Source: an uncultured Clostridia bacterium | Lineage (GTDB): Bacteria; Bacillota; Clostridia; CAKSNL01; HGM11501 | Assembly: GCA_934476235.1 (NCBI GenBank) | Contig: CAKSNL010000009.1 | Location: 1-64,000 of the forward strand | DNA length: 64,000 nucleotides | Reading direction: 5' to 3' | Shown: positions 24,159 through 31,213 of the stretch, in pieces | Layout: each line of letters starts with the position of its first letter | Numbering within the stretch: the first letter of the stretch is position 1 | Position numbers and translations under genes: made by a program | Notes under the pieces: generated by a model | Told to the model about the DNA's origin: nothing | What the model saw: the letters and a program-made list of their open reading frames with translations, nothing else | The model's database searches: none

Positions 24159-24381
24159 TCAGTCCTCTTTTTCTTCGGCAGAGAGCTTTTTCGCGTCATA
24201 GCAGATATCCTCCGCCTCTTCCTTCATGTTTTTATATGTTTCCTTTGCGCTGTCGGTTAATCATGCATTTTGCAAGTCCGGTAACGCATATCTTTCTCGC
24301 CTTGTCGCTCTTTAACGCGCGCACGCCGTATGTCGCCGCCAAAACGCCTCCGACAAATCCCAAAAACTTATCGTTTTTCAA
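24159..24381 (-). pseudogene. Frameshifted DUF6110-type small membrane protein gene
   Basis: From TTG at 24379-24381 the frame reads MKNDKFLGFVGGVLAATYGV, then RALKSDKARKICVTGLAKCM. A +1 shift near 24260 is needed to continue with LTDSAKETYKNMKEEAEDIC and YDAKKLSAEEKED to the TGA at 24159-24161. Both halves fit one protein of about 75 residues with an N-terminal helix, of the DUF6110 type, often next to metal-transport ATPases. The total length (223 nt) is not a multiple of three, which proves the break if this is one gene. The family assignment is from memory. Confidence 0.55.
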
Positions 24382-24431
24382 AATTTATTTTACCTTCATC
24401 ATTAACCATATCCTTTCTTTTGTTTGTCTTA

Positions 24432-24460
24432 AGTTTGACAGAGCTAACTATATTTGTCAA
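24432..24460 (-). promoter_or_regulatory. Degenerate promoter of the decayed metal locus
   Basis: Minus strand: a perfect TTGACA (24455-24460), 17 nt, then CAAACT (24432-24437), a poor -10. The AGTTAGCTCTGTCAAACT stretch keeps only AGTT/AACT symmetry. It may be a worn form of the AGTTAGC-type operator seen before clostridial iron genes. Inference only. Confidence 0.35.
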
Positions 24461-24499
24461 CAGTACAAAACAGCGGAGAACTCTCCTGTAAAAAAGAAA

Positions 24500-25297
24500 T
24501 TATATGAACCTTTTCATGCCGTCCTTCGGGCTTATCCCGCGCACCTTTTTATACGCGCGGTAGAACGAGGAATAGTCCGAAAACCCGGCGGCGATGCACG
24601 AATCCATGATGCTTTCGCCCTCCTTAAAATACCGCTCCGCCTCAAGCACCCTTTTGCGGCTGATATAGTCGCCCACGGTCATCCCCGTGGAGGTGCGGAA
24701 CATACGGCAAAGGTACGCTTTTGACATGAAGCATTTTTCGGCGAGCGAGGAAAGGGATATATCCTCCCCGATATTCGAATTGATATAGCTTATAACAGGC
24801 TCCGCCTTCCCCAAAAACTCCGCGCTCTCCATTTTCCCTGAAGCTCGCGAAAGAAGATATAAAAGCTCGATAAACGCCGCCTTTGCCGCCGGCTCGGAAA
24901 GATTTTTATAGCCTGAGCTGTATGTTTTTATTCTTAAAAGCGCATCCGTTACCCCGAAAGAGCGGCAGAGCTTATAGGGTAGCAGATTGTGCCTTCCGCA
25001 CTCCCTGTCATGAAACAGGCTTTCGTATTCCGGGCAGTTTTCGCGGAAAAAGTCGCTCCCGACGCTTATGACCGTCCTTCTGTACTTTGCACCGGAATTA
25101 TGCCAGACCCTGTGCATCTCGTCCGGGCGGAGAATAACGATATCGTCCGGCTCTAAGCGATACGCCGAGCCCTCCACAATATGGCTGACATCACCTTCGC
25201 CGAACACAAATATTTCGTAATAATCGTGAGTGTGAAGCCTGAAATTATCGTTCGAGGGGCAAAGATCCACACTCTCCGATATTTGAAAACCTTTCAT
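24500..25297 (-). CDS. AraC family transcriptional regulator
   Basis: 265 residues. The N-terminal cupin-like sensor (about 1-140) has FRLHTHDYYEIFVFGEGD, a sugar-binding type motif, and a LEPDDIVILRPDEMHRV strand pair. The C-terminal part (about 165-262) holds two HTH motifs: ISLSSLAEKCFMSKAYLCRM and IMDSCIAAGFSDYSSFYRAY. The ATG at 25297 has GGAGG 9 nt upstream. It faces the sugar-acid operon across a 147-bp region with two direct operator repeats, so it very likely activates that operon and represses itself. The inducer is presumably a pathway sugar. Confidence 0.93.
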   Translation of the reverse strand: MKGFQISESVDLCPSNDNFRLHTHDYYEIFVFGEGDVSHIVEGSAYRLEPDDIVILRPDEMHRVWHNSGAKYRRTVISVGSDFFRENCPEYESLFHDRECGRHNLLPYKLCRSFGVTDALLRIKTYSSGYKNLSEPAAKAAFIELLYLLSRASGKMESAEFLGKAEPVISYINSNIGEDISLSSLAEKCFMSKAYLCRMFRTSTGMTVGDYISRKRVLEAERYFKEGESIMDSCIAAGFSDYSSFYRAYKKVRGISPKDGMKRFI

Positions 25298-25329
25298 TAA
25301 TATATGCCTCCTTGCCTGTCCTTAAAAAT

Positions 25330-25416
25330 ATTATACACTGATTCCGTCAAAAAGTCAATATATGCAATGTTTTTGTCAATTTAAGCATAGTTTTAAAGCA
25401 AAAATTGTATTATACT
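25330..25416. promoter_or_regulatory. araC/sugar-operon divergent control region
   Basis: The araC promoter on the minus strand is TTGACT (25353-25358), 17 nt, TATAAT (25330-25335). The plus-strand operon promoter has TATACT (25411-25416) but a poor -35 TAGTTT (25388-25393). Direct repeats GTCAATATATGCA (25354-25366) and GTCAATTTAAGCA (25375-25387) are spaced 21 bp. The first covers the araC -35; the second abuts the operon -35. Confidence 0.82.
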
Positions 25417-25444
25417 ATTTAAAAAAACAACCGGAGGAATCAAT

Positions 25445-27409
25445 ATGTACCATAATTTTAAAATTTCGGGCTTCTCTGACGAGATATCGCCCGCTATCGA
25501 CGAACAGTTTGCAGGATTAAATGCGCTCGGCATCCGCTATTTTGAGCCGCGCGGAGTTGACAAAAAAAGCGTTTCCGACCTTACCGATGACGAAGCAAAG
25601 GCACTCAAGGCTAAAATGGACGCGCACTTTATCAAGGTGTCGTCCGTCGGCTCGCCCATCGGCAAAATAATGATAACGGATGACTTTGAGCCGCACTTTG
25701 AAAAGTTCTGCCGTACCGTGAAGATTGCAAAAATTCTCGGCACGAAAAACATCCGCATTTTCAGCTTCTTCATTCCCGAAGGCGACGATCCTTTAAAGTA
25801 TTCGGACGAGGTAATAAGCCGTCTTAAAAGAATGGCTGACTATGCCGAAAAGGAGGACGTCTTGCTTCTCCACGAAAACGAAAAGGGCATTTTCGGCTCC
25901 GTGCATGAGCGCTGCAAAATAATATTTGACGCGCTTTATTCCGACCATTTCAAGGGCGTTTTCGACCCGGCAAACTTTATCCAGACCGGGTGCGATACTC
26001 TTGAGGCGTTCCGCCTTCTTTCTCCCTACATCGCCTATATGCACATCAAGGACGCAAATGCCGACGGTTCTGTCGTTCCCGCAGGCGACGGCATCGGTCA
26101 CATTGCCGAAATATTAAAGACCTTAAGGGAGGAAAACCGCTCGCTCTTTTTATCGCTTGAGCCGCACCTCGGCGAATTTGACGGGCTTTCTGCTCTTGAG
26201 GGCAAGGATAAGACCGCTGTTTCCGGCACGTCCGACTTTAAGAAATTCAGCCTTGCGCACTCTTCTCTCATAAGGGAGCTTAAAAAGTCCGGCTACAACC
26301 CGGACAAAGTGAGAATGGGCATTATCGGCTTCGGCAACATGGGGCAGGGGCACGCTAAAAATATCATGACCGGGCTCGTTCCCAAAATGACGCTCGCCGC
26401 GGTTTGCGACACCGACCCCGAAAAGGCGAAAAAGGCGGAGGAGCTTTATCACGTCCCGGTGTTCACCGACGATGACGAGATGTTAAAGAGCGGACTTTTG
26501 GACGCGGTGCTCATCGCCATTCCGCATTACGATCACGCGCCTGTTGCCGAAAAGGCGTTTGACGCAAAAATCAACGTTCTGACCGAAAAGCCCGCCGGAG
26601 TTTACACAAAGCAGGTTATCGAAATGAACGAGGCGGCGAAAAAGAGCGGACTTTTATTCGGCATCATGTTCAACCAGCGCACGAACCCGATGTATCAGAA
26701 GGTACGCGAAATGGTAAGAAACGGCGAGCTGGGTCACATCAAGCGCATTTCGTGGACCATTACCGACTGGTACCGCCCGAACGCATACCACAACAGCGGT
26801 TCGTGGCGTTCGCACTGGTCGACCGAGGGCGGCGGCACGCTCGTTAACCAGAATCCGCATCAGCTTGACCTCTGGCAGTGGATGTTCGGCATGCCCGATA
26901 AGATAATAGCGGAGTGCTCATACGGTAAGTATCACGACATTGAGGTCGACGATGAGGTTACCGCATACTTAAAATACGATAACGGCACGACCGGAACATA
27001 CATCACCTCCACCGCGGAGGCTCCCGGCACAAACAGACTTGAGATTGCCGCGGATATGGGAAGAATCGTTATAGAAAACGGGAAAATGACGTTTGACCGC
27101 TTAAAAATTTCCGAGCCCGAGTTTGACAAAACCAACACCGTGCCCTTCGGAAGCCCGGAGTGTGAGCATATCGACTTCGGCGCTATGGGTCAGGGCGATC
27201 AGCATGTCGGCATATTAAATAACTACGCGGAGGCGCTCTTAAACGGCGAGGCGCTCCTTGCTCCCGGCGAGGAAGGCATTTTCGGCGTTACGATTGCTGA
27301 CGCTATGTATTTATCGAGCCATAAAAAGGATTTTGTTGACACCAAGGCTTTCCCGCACGATGAATACCTCAAGTTTCTGGAAGAAAAAATCAAAGAGAGC
27401 ACGAAATAA
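25445..27409 (+). CDS. Fused sugar epimerase/isomerase and Gfo/Idh/MocA dehydrogenase
   Basis: A 654-residue two-domain enzyme. Residues 1 to about 285 form a xylose-isomerase-like TIM barrel with likely metal ligands in LLHENEKGIF, FDPANF, YMHIKDA and LSLEPH. Residues 291-654 form a Gfo/Idh/MocA NAD-dependent dehydrogenase with MGIIGFGNMGQGH at the dinucleotide site, the EKP motif at about 381-383, and a C-terminal beta-sheet domain. Both families act on sugars, sugar acids or inositols. The ATG follows GGAGG. It is the first gene of the operon, under the AraC-controlled promoter. The fusion implies that an oxidation and an isomerisation follow each other on one substrate. Confidence 0.9.
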   Translation: MYHNFKISGFSDEISPAIDEQFAGLNALGIRYFEPRGVDKKSVSDLTDDEAKALKAKMDAHFIKVSSVGSPIGKIMITDDFEPHFEKFCRTVKIAKILGTKNIRIFSFFIPEGDDPLKYSDEVISRLKRMADYAEKEDVLLLHENEKGIFGSVHERCKIIFDALYSDHFKGVFDPANFIQTGCDTLEAFRLLSPYIAYMHIKDANADGSVVPAGDGIGHIAEILKTLREENRSLFLSLEPHLGEFDGLSALEGKDKTAVSGTSDFKKFSLAHSSLIRELKKSGYNPDKVRMGIIGFGNMGQGHAKNIMTGLVPKMTLAAVCDTDPEKAKKAEELYHVPVFTDDDEMLKSGLLDAVLIAIPHYDHAPVAEKAFDAKINVLTEKPAGVYTKQVIEMNEAAKKSGLLFGIMFNQRTNPMYQKVREMVRNGELGHIKRISWTITDWYRPNAYHNSGSWRSHWSTEGGGTLVNQNPHQLDLWQWMFGMPDKIIAECSYGKYHDIEVDDEVTAYLKYDNGTTGTYITSTAEAPGTNRLEIAADMGRIVIENGKMTFDRLKISEPEFDKTNTVPFGSPECEHIDFGAMGQGDQHVGILNNYAEALLNGEALLAPGEEGIFGVTIADAMYLSSHKKDFVDTKAFPHDEYLKFLEEKIKESTK

Positions 27410-27442
27410 TCAAGGTCACAAGACAGAAAAGGAGCGTTTACC

Positions 27443-28234
27443 ATGGATAAAAACATCTGCGCCCAGCTTTATACGGTCCGTGACTTTATGAAAACCTTGC
27501 CCGACTTTGAGGAAACGATAAAAAAGGTTTCCGCCATCGGCTACAAAACGGTTCAGATTTCGGGAATCGGACCGCTGAAGGCAGAGGACATCCGCGCCGT
27601 GTGCGATGAATACGGCGTCCGTGCGGTATGCACGCACCGACCGCTTGACTCGTTTTTAAATAACTTTGACGAGGAAGTCGCCTTTCACAAAACGATCGGC
27701 GCTCCCTTTGCCGGAATCGGCTCCATGCCGTGGGAGTATAATAATGACCCGGAGGCGCTTTCCGATTTTATCAAAAAAACGAGCGCGCTTTCCAAAAGGC
27801 TCTGCTTAAACGGGCTTACGTTCACATATCACAACCACGCGGCGGAATTTGCAAGGTCGGGGAATAACTTTATTTTAGACATTATCGCCTCGTCAACTCC
27901 GCCGGAATGTTATAAGTTTATTTTAGACACCTACTGGATCGCCCTTGCCGGCGTTGACCCCGCCGAGGTGATCAAAAAATACGCAGGGCGCGCCGCGGTC
28001 ATCCACTATAAGGACCTCGCGGTCGACCCCGGCACGAATAACGTTATAATGGCTCCCGTCGGCAGCGGAAATCTTGACTGGGATTCCATTATCTCCGCTT
28101 CCGTGCTCTCCGGCGCGTCCTATGCCGCGGTGGAGCAGGACATCTGCAAGGGCGACCCGTTTTATGCGCTTCGCGAAAGCTACGAGTACCTCACAGGCAT
28201 GGGATTTAACCAAAGCGTAAAAAAGTTTCATTAA
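27443..28234 (+). CDS. Sugar phosphate isomerase/epimerase family protein
   Basis: A 263-residue TIM barrel of the xylose isomerase-like family. Metal-site segments are visible: TFTYHNHAAEF, FILDTYWI, AVIHYKDLA and AAVEQDICKG. Such enzymes epimerise or isomerise free sugars, keto-sugars or inositol derivatives. It starts 33 nt after the fused enzyme with a GGAG site. Its N-terminal sequence (ICAQLYTVRDFM) differs from the barrel of the fused gene, so it is not a simple duplicate. It ends 85 nt before the next gene, in front of a second promoter. Confidence 0.9.
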   Translation: MDKNICAQLYTVRDFMKTLPDFEETIKKVSAIGYKTVQISGIGPLKAEDIRAVCDEYGVRAVCTHRPLDSFLNNFDEEVAFHKTIGAPFAGIGSMPWEYNNDPEALSDFIKKTSALSKRLCLNGLTFTYHNHAAEFARSGNNFILDIIASSTPPECYKFILDTYWIALAGVDPAEVIKKYAGRAAVIHYKDLAVDPGTNNVIMAPVGSGNLDWDSIISASVLSGASYAAVEQDICKGDPFYALRESYEYLTGMGFNQSVKKFH

Positions 28235-28250
28235 TAGTTCAAAATTTGCA

Positions 28251-28279
28251 TTGACAAGCGTGTGTGCATTTATTAGAAT
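28251..28279 (+). promoter_or_regulatory. Internal promoter of the sugar-acid operon
   Basis: TTGACA (28251-28256), 17 nt, TAGAAT (28274-28279), about 40 nt before the second dehydrogenase gene. It would let the distal three genes be expressed apart from the AraC promoter. Confidence 0.7.
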
Positions 28280-28318
28280 TATAATATAGAAGGAACTTTT
28301 CCGTATGGGGGTATTTTT

Positions 28319-29290
28319 ATGAAAAACATCTGTATAGTCGGATGCGGAGCGATATCTGGCACTCATGCCGAAGCGCTCGGCAAGATAGGCTCGGCAAAGA
28401 TCCGTTCCGTCTGCGACATTGTGCCGGAAAGAGCCAATCGTATGGCGGCAAAATATGATGCGAAGGCGTACTACTCCTTTGAAGATGCGCTTTCCGACCC
28501 GGAAAACGAATACTATCACATCTGCACTCCGCACTATCTGCACTGCGAAATGATATCACAGGTTCTTGCAGCCGGAAAATGTGCCGTCACCGAAAAACCC
28601 GCGGTAATGACCGAGGAGGAGCTTTCTGTCATGAACGGCTGGGACAGAACAAGGGTGTTCTACATTTTCCAGAACCGCCACAACGCCTCGGTAAAGGCTC
28701 TCCTTTCGGATATTGACGGTTCGACTCCGGGAAAGCTTCTCGGTATCAAGGCGAACCACACCTGGAAAAGAGATAAGGCATATTATGGAAGCGGGGCATG
28801 GCGCGGCAAATGGGCGACCGAAGGCGGCGGAGTTTTAATAAACCAGTCGATACATACGCTTGACCTTGCCCTCTTAGTCGGCGGAGACGTTAAAAAGGTC
28901 AGCGCCGTTATGCAGAATAACTCCTTAAAGGGCGTGATAGAGGTGGAGGACACGGCAGCGCTCTATTGCCGTTTTGCCTCCGGAGCGACGCTTAATTTCT
29001 TCGCGACCAACGCAAACGCAGCGGACTCTGCGCCTTTTATCGAATACTATTTTGAAAACGCGACGTACCGCTATGACAATTATTCGCTTTACAAAAACGG
29101 CGTATTTTTAGCGGCGGACTCGCCCGACGCGCCCGGCAAGGCATGCTGGGGTGCCGGTCACGAGGCGGAGTTTTCCGAAATCTACGGTTACGGGCGCGGT
29201 GCCGACCCCGGCATGGTAAATAACACATTAAAAACTGTTTTCGCTGCGTACAAAAGCGCGAAAGCGGGAGGAAAGGAAATCACATTATGA
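28319..29290 (+). CDS. Gfo/Idh/MocA family oxidoreductase
   Basis: 323 residues. The N-terminal Rossmann fold has ICIVGCGAISGTHAEAL, the loop CTPHYLHCEM and the EKP motif in VTEKPAVM. The C-terminal domain has HTWKRDKAYYGSGAWRGKWA and INQSIHTLDL, with the catalytic His typical of the family. It oxidises or reduces a sugar or sugar acid with NAD(P). It is related to the dehydrogenase half of the fused gene but clearly diverged. The ATG follows a GGGGG site and its own promoter. Its stop overlaps the uxuA start by 4 nt. Confidence 0.92.
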   Translation: MKNICIVGCGAISGTHAEALGKIGSAKIRSVCDIVPERANRMAAKYDAKAYYSFEDALSDPENEYYHICTPHYLHCEMISQVLAAGKCAVTEKPAVMTEEELSVMNGWDRTRVFYIFQNRHNASVKALLSDIDGSTPGKLLGIKANHTWKRDKAYYGSGAWRGKWATEGGGVLINQSIHTLDLALLVGGDVKKVSAVMQNNSLKGVIEVEDTAALYCRFASGATLNFFATNANAADSAPFIEYYFENATYRYDNYSLYKNGVFLAADSPDAPGKACWGAGHEAEFSEIYGYGRGADPGMVNNTLKTVFAAYKSAKAGGKEITL

Positions 29291-30333
29291 AAATGACATT
29301 CAGGTGGTACGGTGAGTCCGACCCGGTAAAGCTTTCATATATCAGGCAGATTCCGGGCATGGAGGGCATTGTCACCGCGCTTTACGATGTGCCGGTCGGA
29401 GAGGTCTGGCCTCTTGACAAGATTCTCTCTCTCAAAAAGACCGTAGAGGACTCCGGCTTAAAGCTTTCGGTTATCGAGAGTGTGCCCGTGCACGAGGACA
29501 TCAAGATGGGGCTTCCCTCGCGCGACAGGCTCATCGCAAATTACTGCGAAACGATAAAAAATCTCGGCAAGGCGGGAATCGACTGCGTTTGCTACAACTT
29601 CATGCCGGTTTTTGACTGGACGAGGAGCGACCTTAACTATCCCAACGCGGACGGGTCAAATTCGCTCGCTTACATCACGGAATCAATACGCGCAATCGAC
29701 CCGGAAAAAGGGACGCTTTCGCTTCCCGGGTGGGACGCAAGCTATAAAAAGGACGAGCTTAAAAAGCTTTTGGACTTTTACAAAAACATGAGCGAGGAAG
29801 AGCTTTGGGAAAACCTCGCATACTTCCTAAAGCCCGTCATCGCGGCGGCTGAGGAGGCAAAGGTCAAGATGGCTATCCACCCGGATGATCCGCCCTGGAG
29901 CATTTTCTCGATTCCGAGAATCATCACCTCCAAAAAGAATCTGGAGAGATTTCTTTCAATCTGCCCGAGCGTTTATAACGGGCTCACGCTTTGCTCCGGC
30001 TCGCTCGGTGCGTCGCGCGATAATGACATTGTCGATATGGTTCATTCGTTCGCGGGCAGAATTCACTTCGCGCACATCAGAAATATTCTCTGGCAGGGCG
30101 AGGACGGATTCATTGAGACTGCACACAGAACGGACGCAGGCTCGCTTGACATTTACGGCATCGCCAAGGCTTATATCGACGAGGGTGCGGACATATACAT
30201 CCGTCCCGACCACGGCAGAATGATATGGGGCGAGGAAGGCAGACCCGGTTACGGGCTTTATGACCGTGCTCTCGGCGCGGTTTACTTAAACGGGCTTTTC
30301 GAAGCAATAGAAAAGGGGAAGAAAAATGCTTAA
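29287..30333 (+). CDS. uxuA: Mannonate dehydratase
   Basis: A 348-residue UxuA-family enzyme that dehydrates D-mannonate to 2-keto-3-deoxygluconate in glucuronate breakdown. Characteristic stretches are FRWYGESDPVKLSYIRQIPG, KAGIDCVCYNFMPVFDWTRS, MAIHPDDPPW, TLCSGSLGA and HFAHIRN. The C-terminal RPDHGRMIWGE carries metal ligands. It is fused by a 4-nt ATGA overlap to the upstream dehydrogenase and overlaps the SDR gene downstream by 8 nt. The usual partners uronate isomerase and KDG kinase/aldolase are not in the window. Confidence 0.95.
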   Translation: MKMTFRWYGESDPVKLSYIRQIPGMEGIVTALYDVPVGEVWPLDKILSLKKTVEDSGLKLSVIESVPVHEDIKMGLPSRDRLIANYCETIKNLGKAGIDCVCYNFMPVFDWTRSDLNYPNADGSNSLAYITESIRAIDPEKGTLSLPGWDASYKKDELKKLLDFYKNMSEEELWENLAYFLKPVIAAAEEAKVKMAIHPDDPPWSIFSIPRIITSKKNLERFLSICPSVYNGLTLCSGSLGASRDNDIVDMVHSFAGRIHFAHIRNILWQGEDGFIETAHRTDAGSLDIYGIAKAYIDEGADIYIRPDHGRMIWGEEGRPGYGLYDRALGAVYLNGLFEAIEKGKKNA

Positions 30334-31168
30334 GGTTGATTTAAAGGGTAAAAACGCAGTTGTAACAGGCGGCGGCGGAGTGCTTTGCTCCGCATTTTCA
30401 AAGGCTCTCGCCGAGTGCGGAGCAGCGGTTGCGATTCTTGACTTAAATGAAGAAAAGGCAAAAGAAGTCGCCGCCGAAATAAATGCCTCCGGCGGGAAGG
30501 CAATCGGCATCGGCGCGAACGTGCTTTCCAAGGAAAGCCTTAAAGAAGCAAAGAAAAAGGCAAATGACTTTTTCGGCGAGGCTGACATTTTGTTAAACGG
30601 CGCGGGCGGCAACTCTCCCGGCGGGACGACCACCAAGGAATACTACGAGCCGGGCGACGAGGAAAAGGAAGACCTTATCACGTTCTTTAACTTAGACCCT
30701 GACAAAATCGGTTTCGTGTTTAACTTAAACTTTTTGGGAACGCTTCTTCCGACTCAGGTGTTCGCACCCGATTTGATCGGCAAGAAGGAGTCGTCCGTCA
30801 TCAACATTTCGTCGATGAACGCGTTTTGCCCGCTGACCAAAATACCGGCGTACTCGGGCGCAAAGGCGGCAGTCTCCAACTTCACAAAGTGGCTTGCCGT
30901 GCATTTTTCCAAGGTCGGCTTAAGGGTCAACGCGATTGCTCCGGGATTTTTCTTAACCGGACAGAACAAGGCGCTTTTATTAAATGAGGACGGCAGCCTT
31001 ACCGAGCGTTCGAAAAAAATTATAAATGCCACTCCGATGGGGCGCTTCGGCACGCCGGACGAGCTTTTGGGCACACTTTTATATCTTTTATCATACGACG
31101 CATCAAGCTTTGTCAACGGCGTTGTCATCCCGGTGGACGGCGGATTTTCTGCCTACAGCGGCGTTTAA
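30326..31168 (+). CDS. SDR family D-mannonate oxidoreductase-like protein
   Basis: A 280-residue short-chain dehydrogenase. The nucleotide motif is TGGGGVLCSAF, the NAG-type motif is NGAGG, the catalytic Ser is in NISSMNAFCP and YxxxK is in YSGAKAAV. The length and the insert after NAGG match the SDR type of fructuronate reductase/D-mannonate oxidoreductase (UxuB-like, YjmF-like). Together with UxuA it would convert fructuronate to mannonate to 2-keto-3-deoxygluconate. It is the last gene before a terminator. The exact substrate is inferred from its neighbour. Confidence 0.87.
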   Translation: MLKVDLKGKNAVVTGGGGVLCSAFSKALAECGAAVAILDLNEEKAKEVAAEINASGGKAIGIGANVLSKESLKEAKKKANDFFGEADILLNGAGGNSPGGTTTKEYYEPGDEEKEDLITFFNLDPDKIGFVFNLNFLGTLLPTQVFAPDLIGKKESSVINISSMNAFCPLTKIPAYSGAKAAVSNFTKWLAVHFSKVGLRVNAIAPGFFLTGQNKALLLNEDGSLTERSKKIINATPMGRFGTPDELLGTLLYLLSYDASSFVNGVVIPVDGGFSAYSGV

Positions 31169-31174
31169 TAAACC

Positions 31175-31213
31175 AAAAAAGCGGTGTAAAGATAATCTTT
31201 ACACCGCCTTTTA
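31175..31213. terminator. Terminator between the sugar-acid operon and GH35 gene
   Basis: GCGGTGTAAAG ATAAT CTTTACACCGC with A-run before and T-run after. It serves both convergent transcripts. Confidence 0.88.

Noticed and set aside
23767..24201. A 144-codon plus-strand frame over the T-box region
   Set aside because: It covers the T-box RNA and the pheST promoter on the opposite strand; composition is that of structured RNA.
24236..24724. A plus-strand frame opposite the decayed DUF6110 gene and the end of araC
   Set aside because: Its second half is antisense to the AraC HTH; the minus-strand reading gives recognisable proteins.
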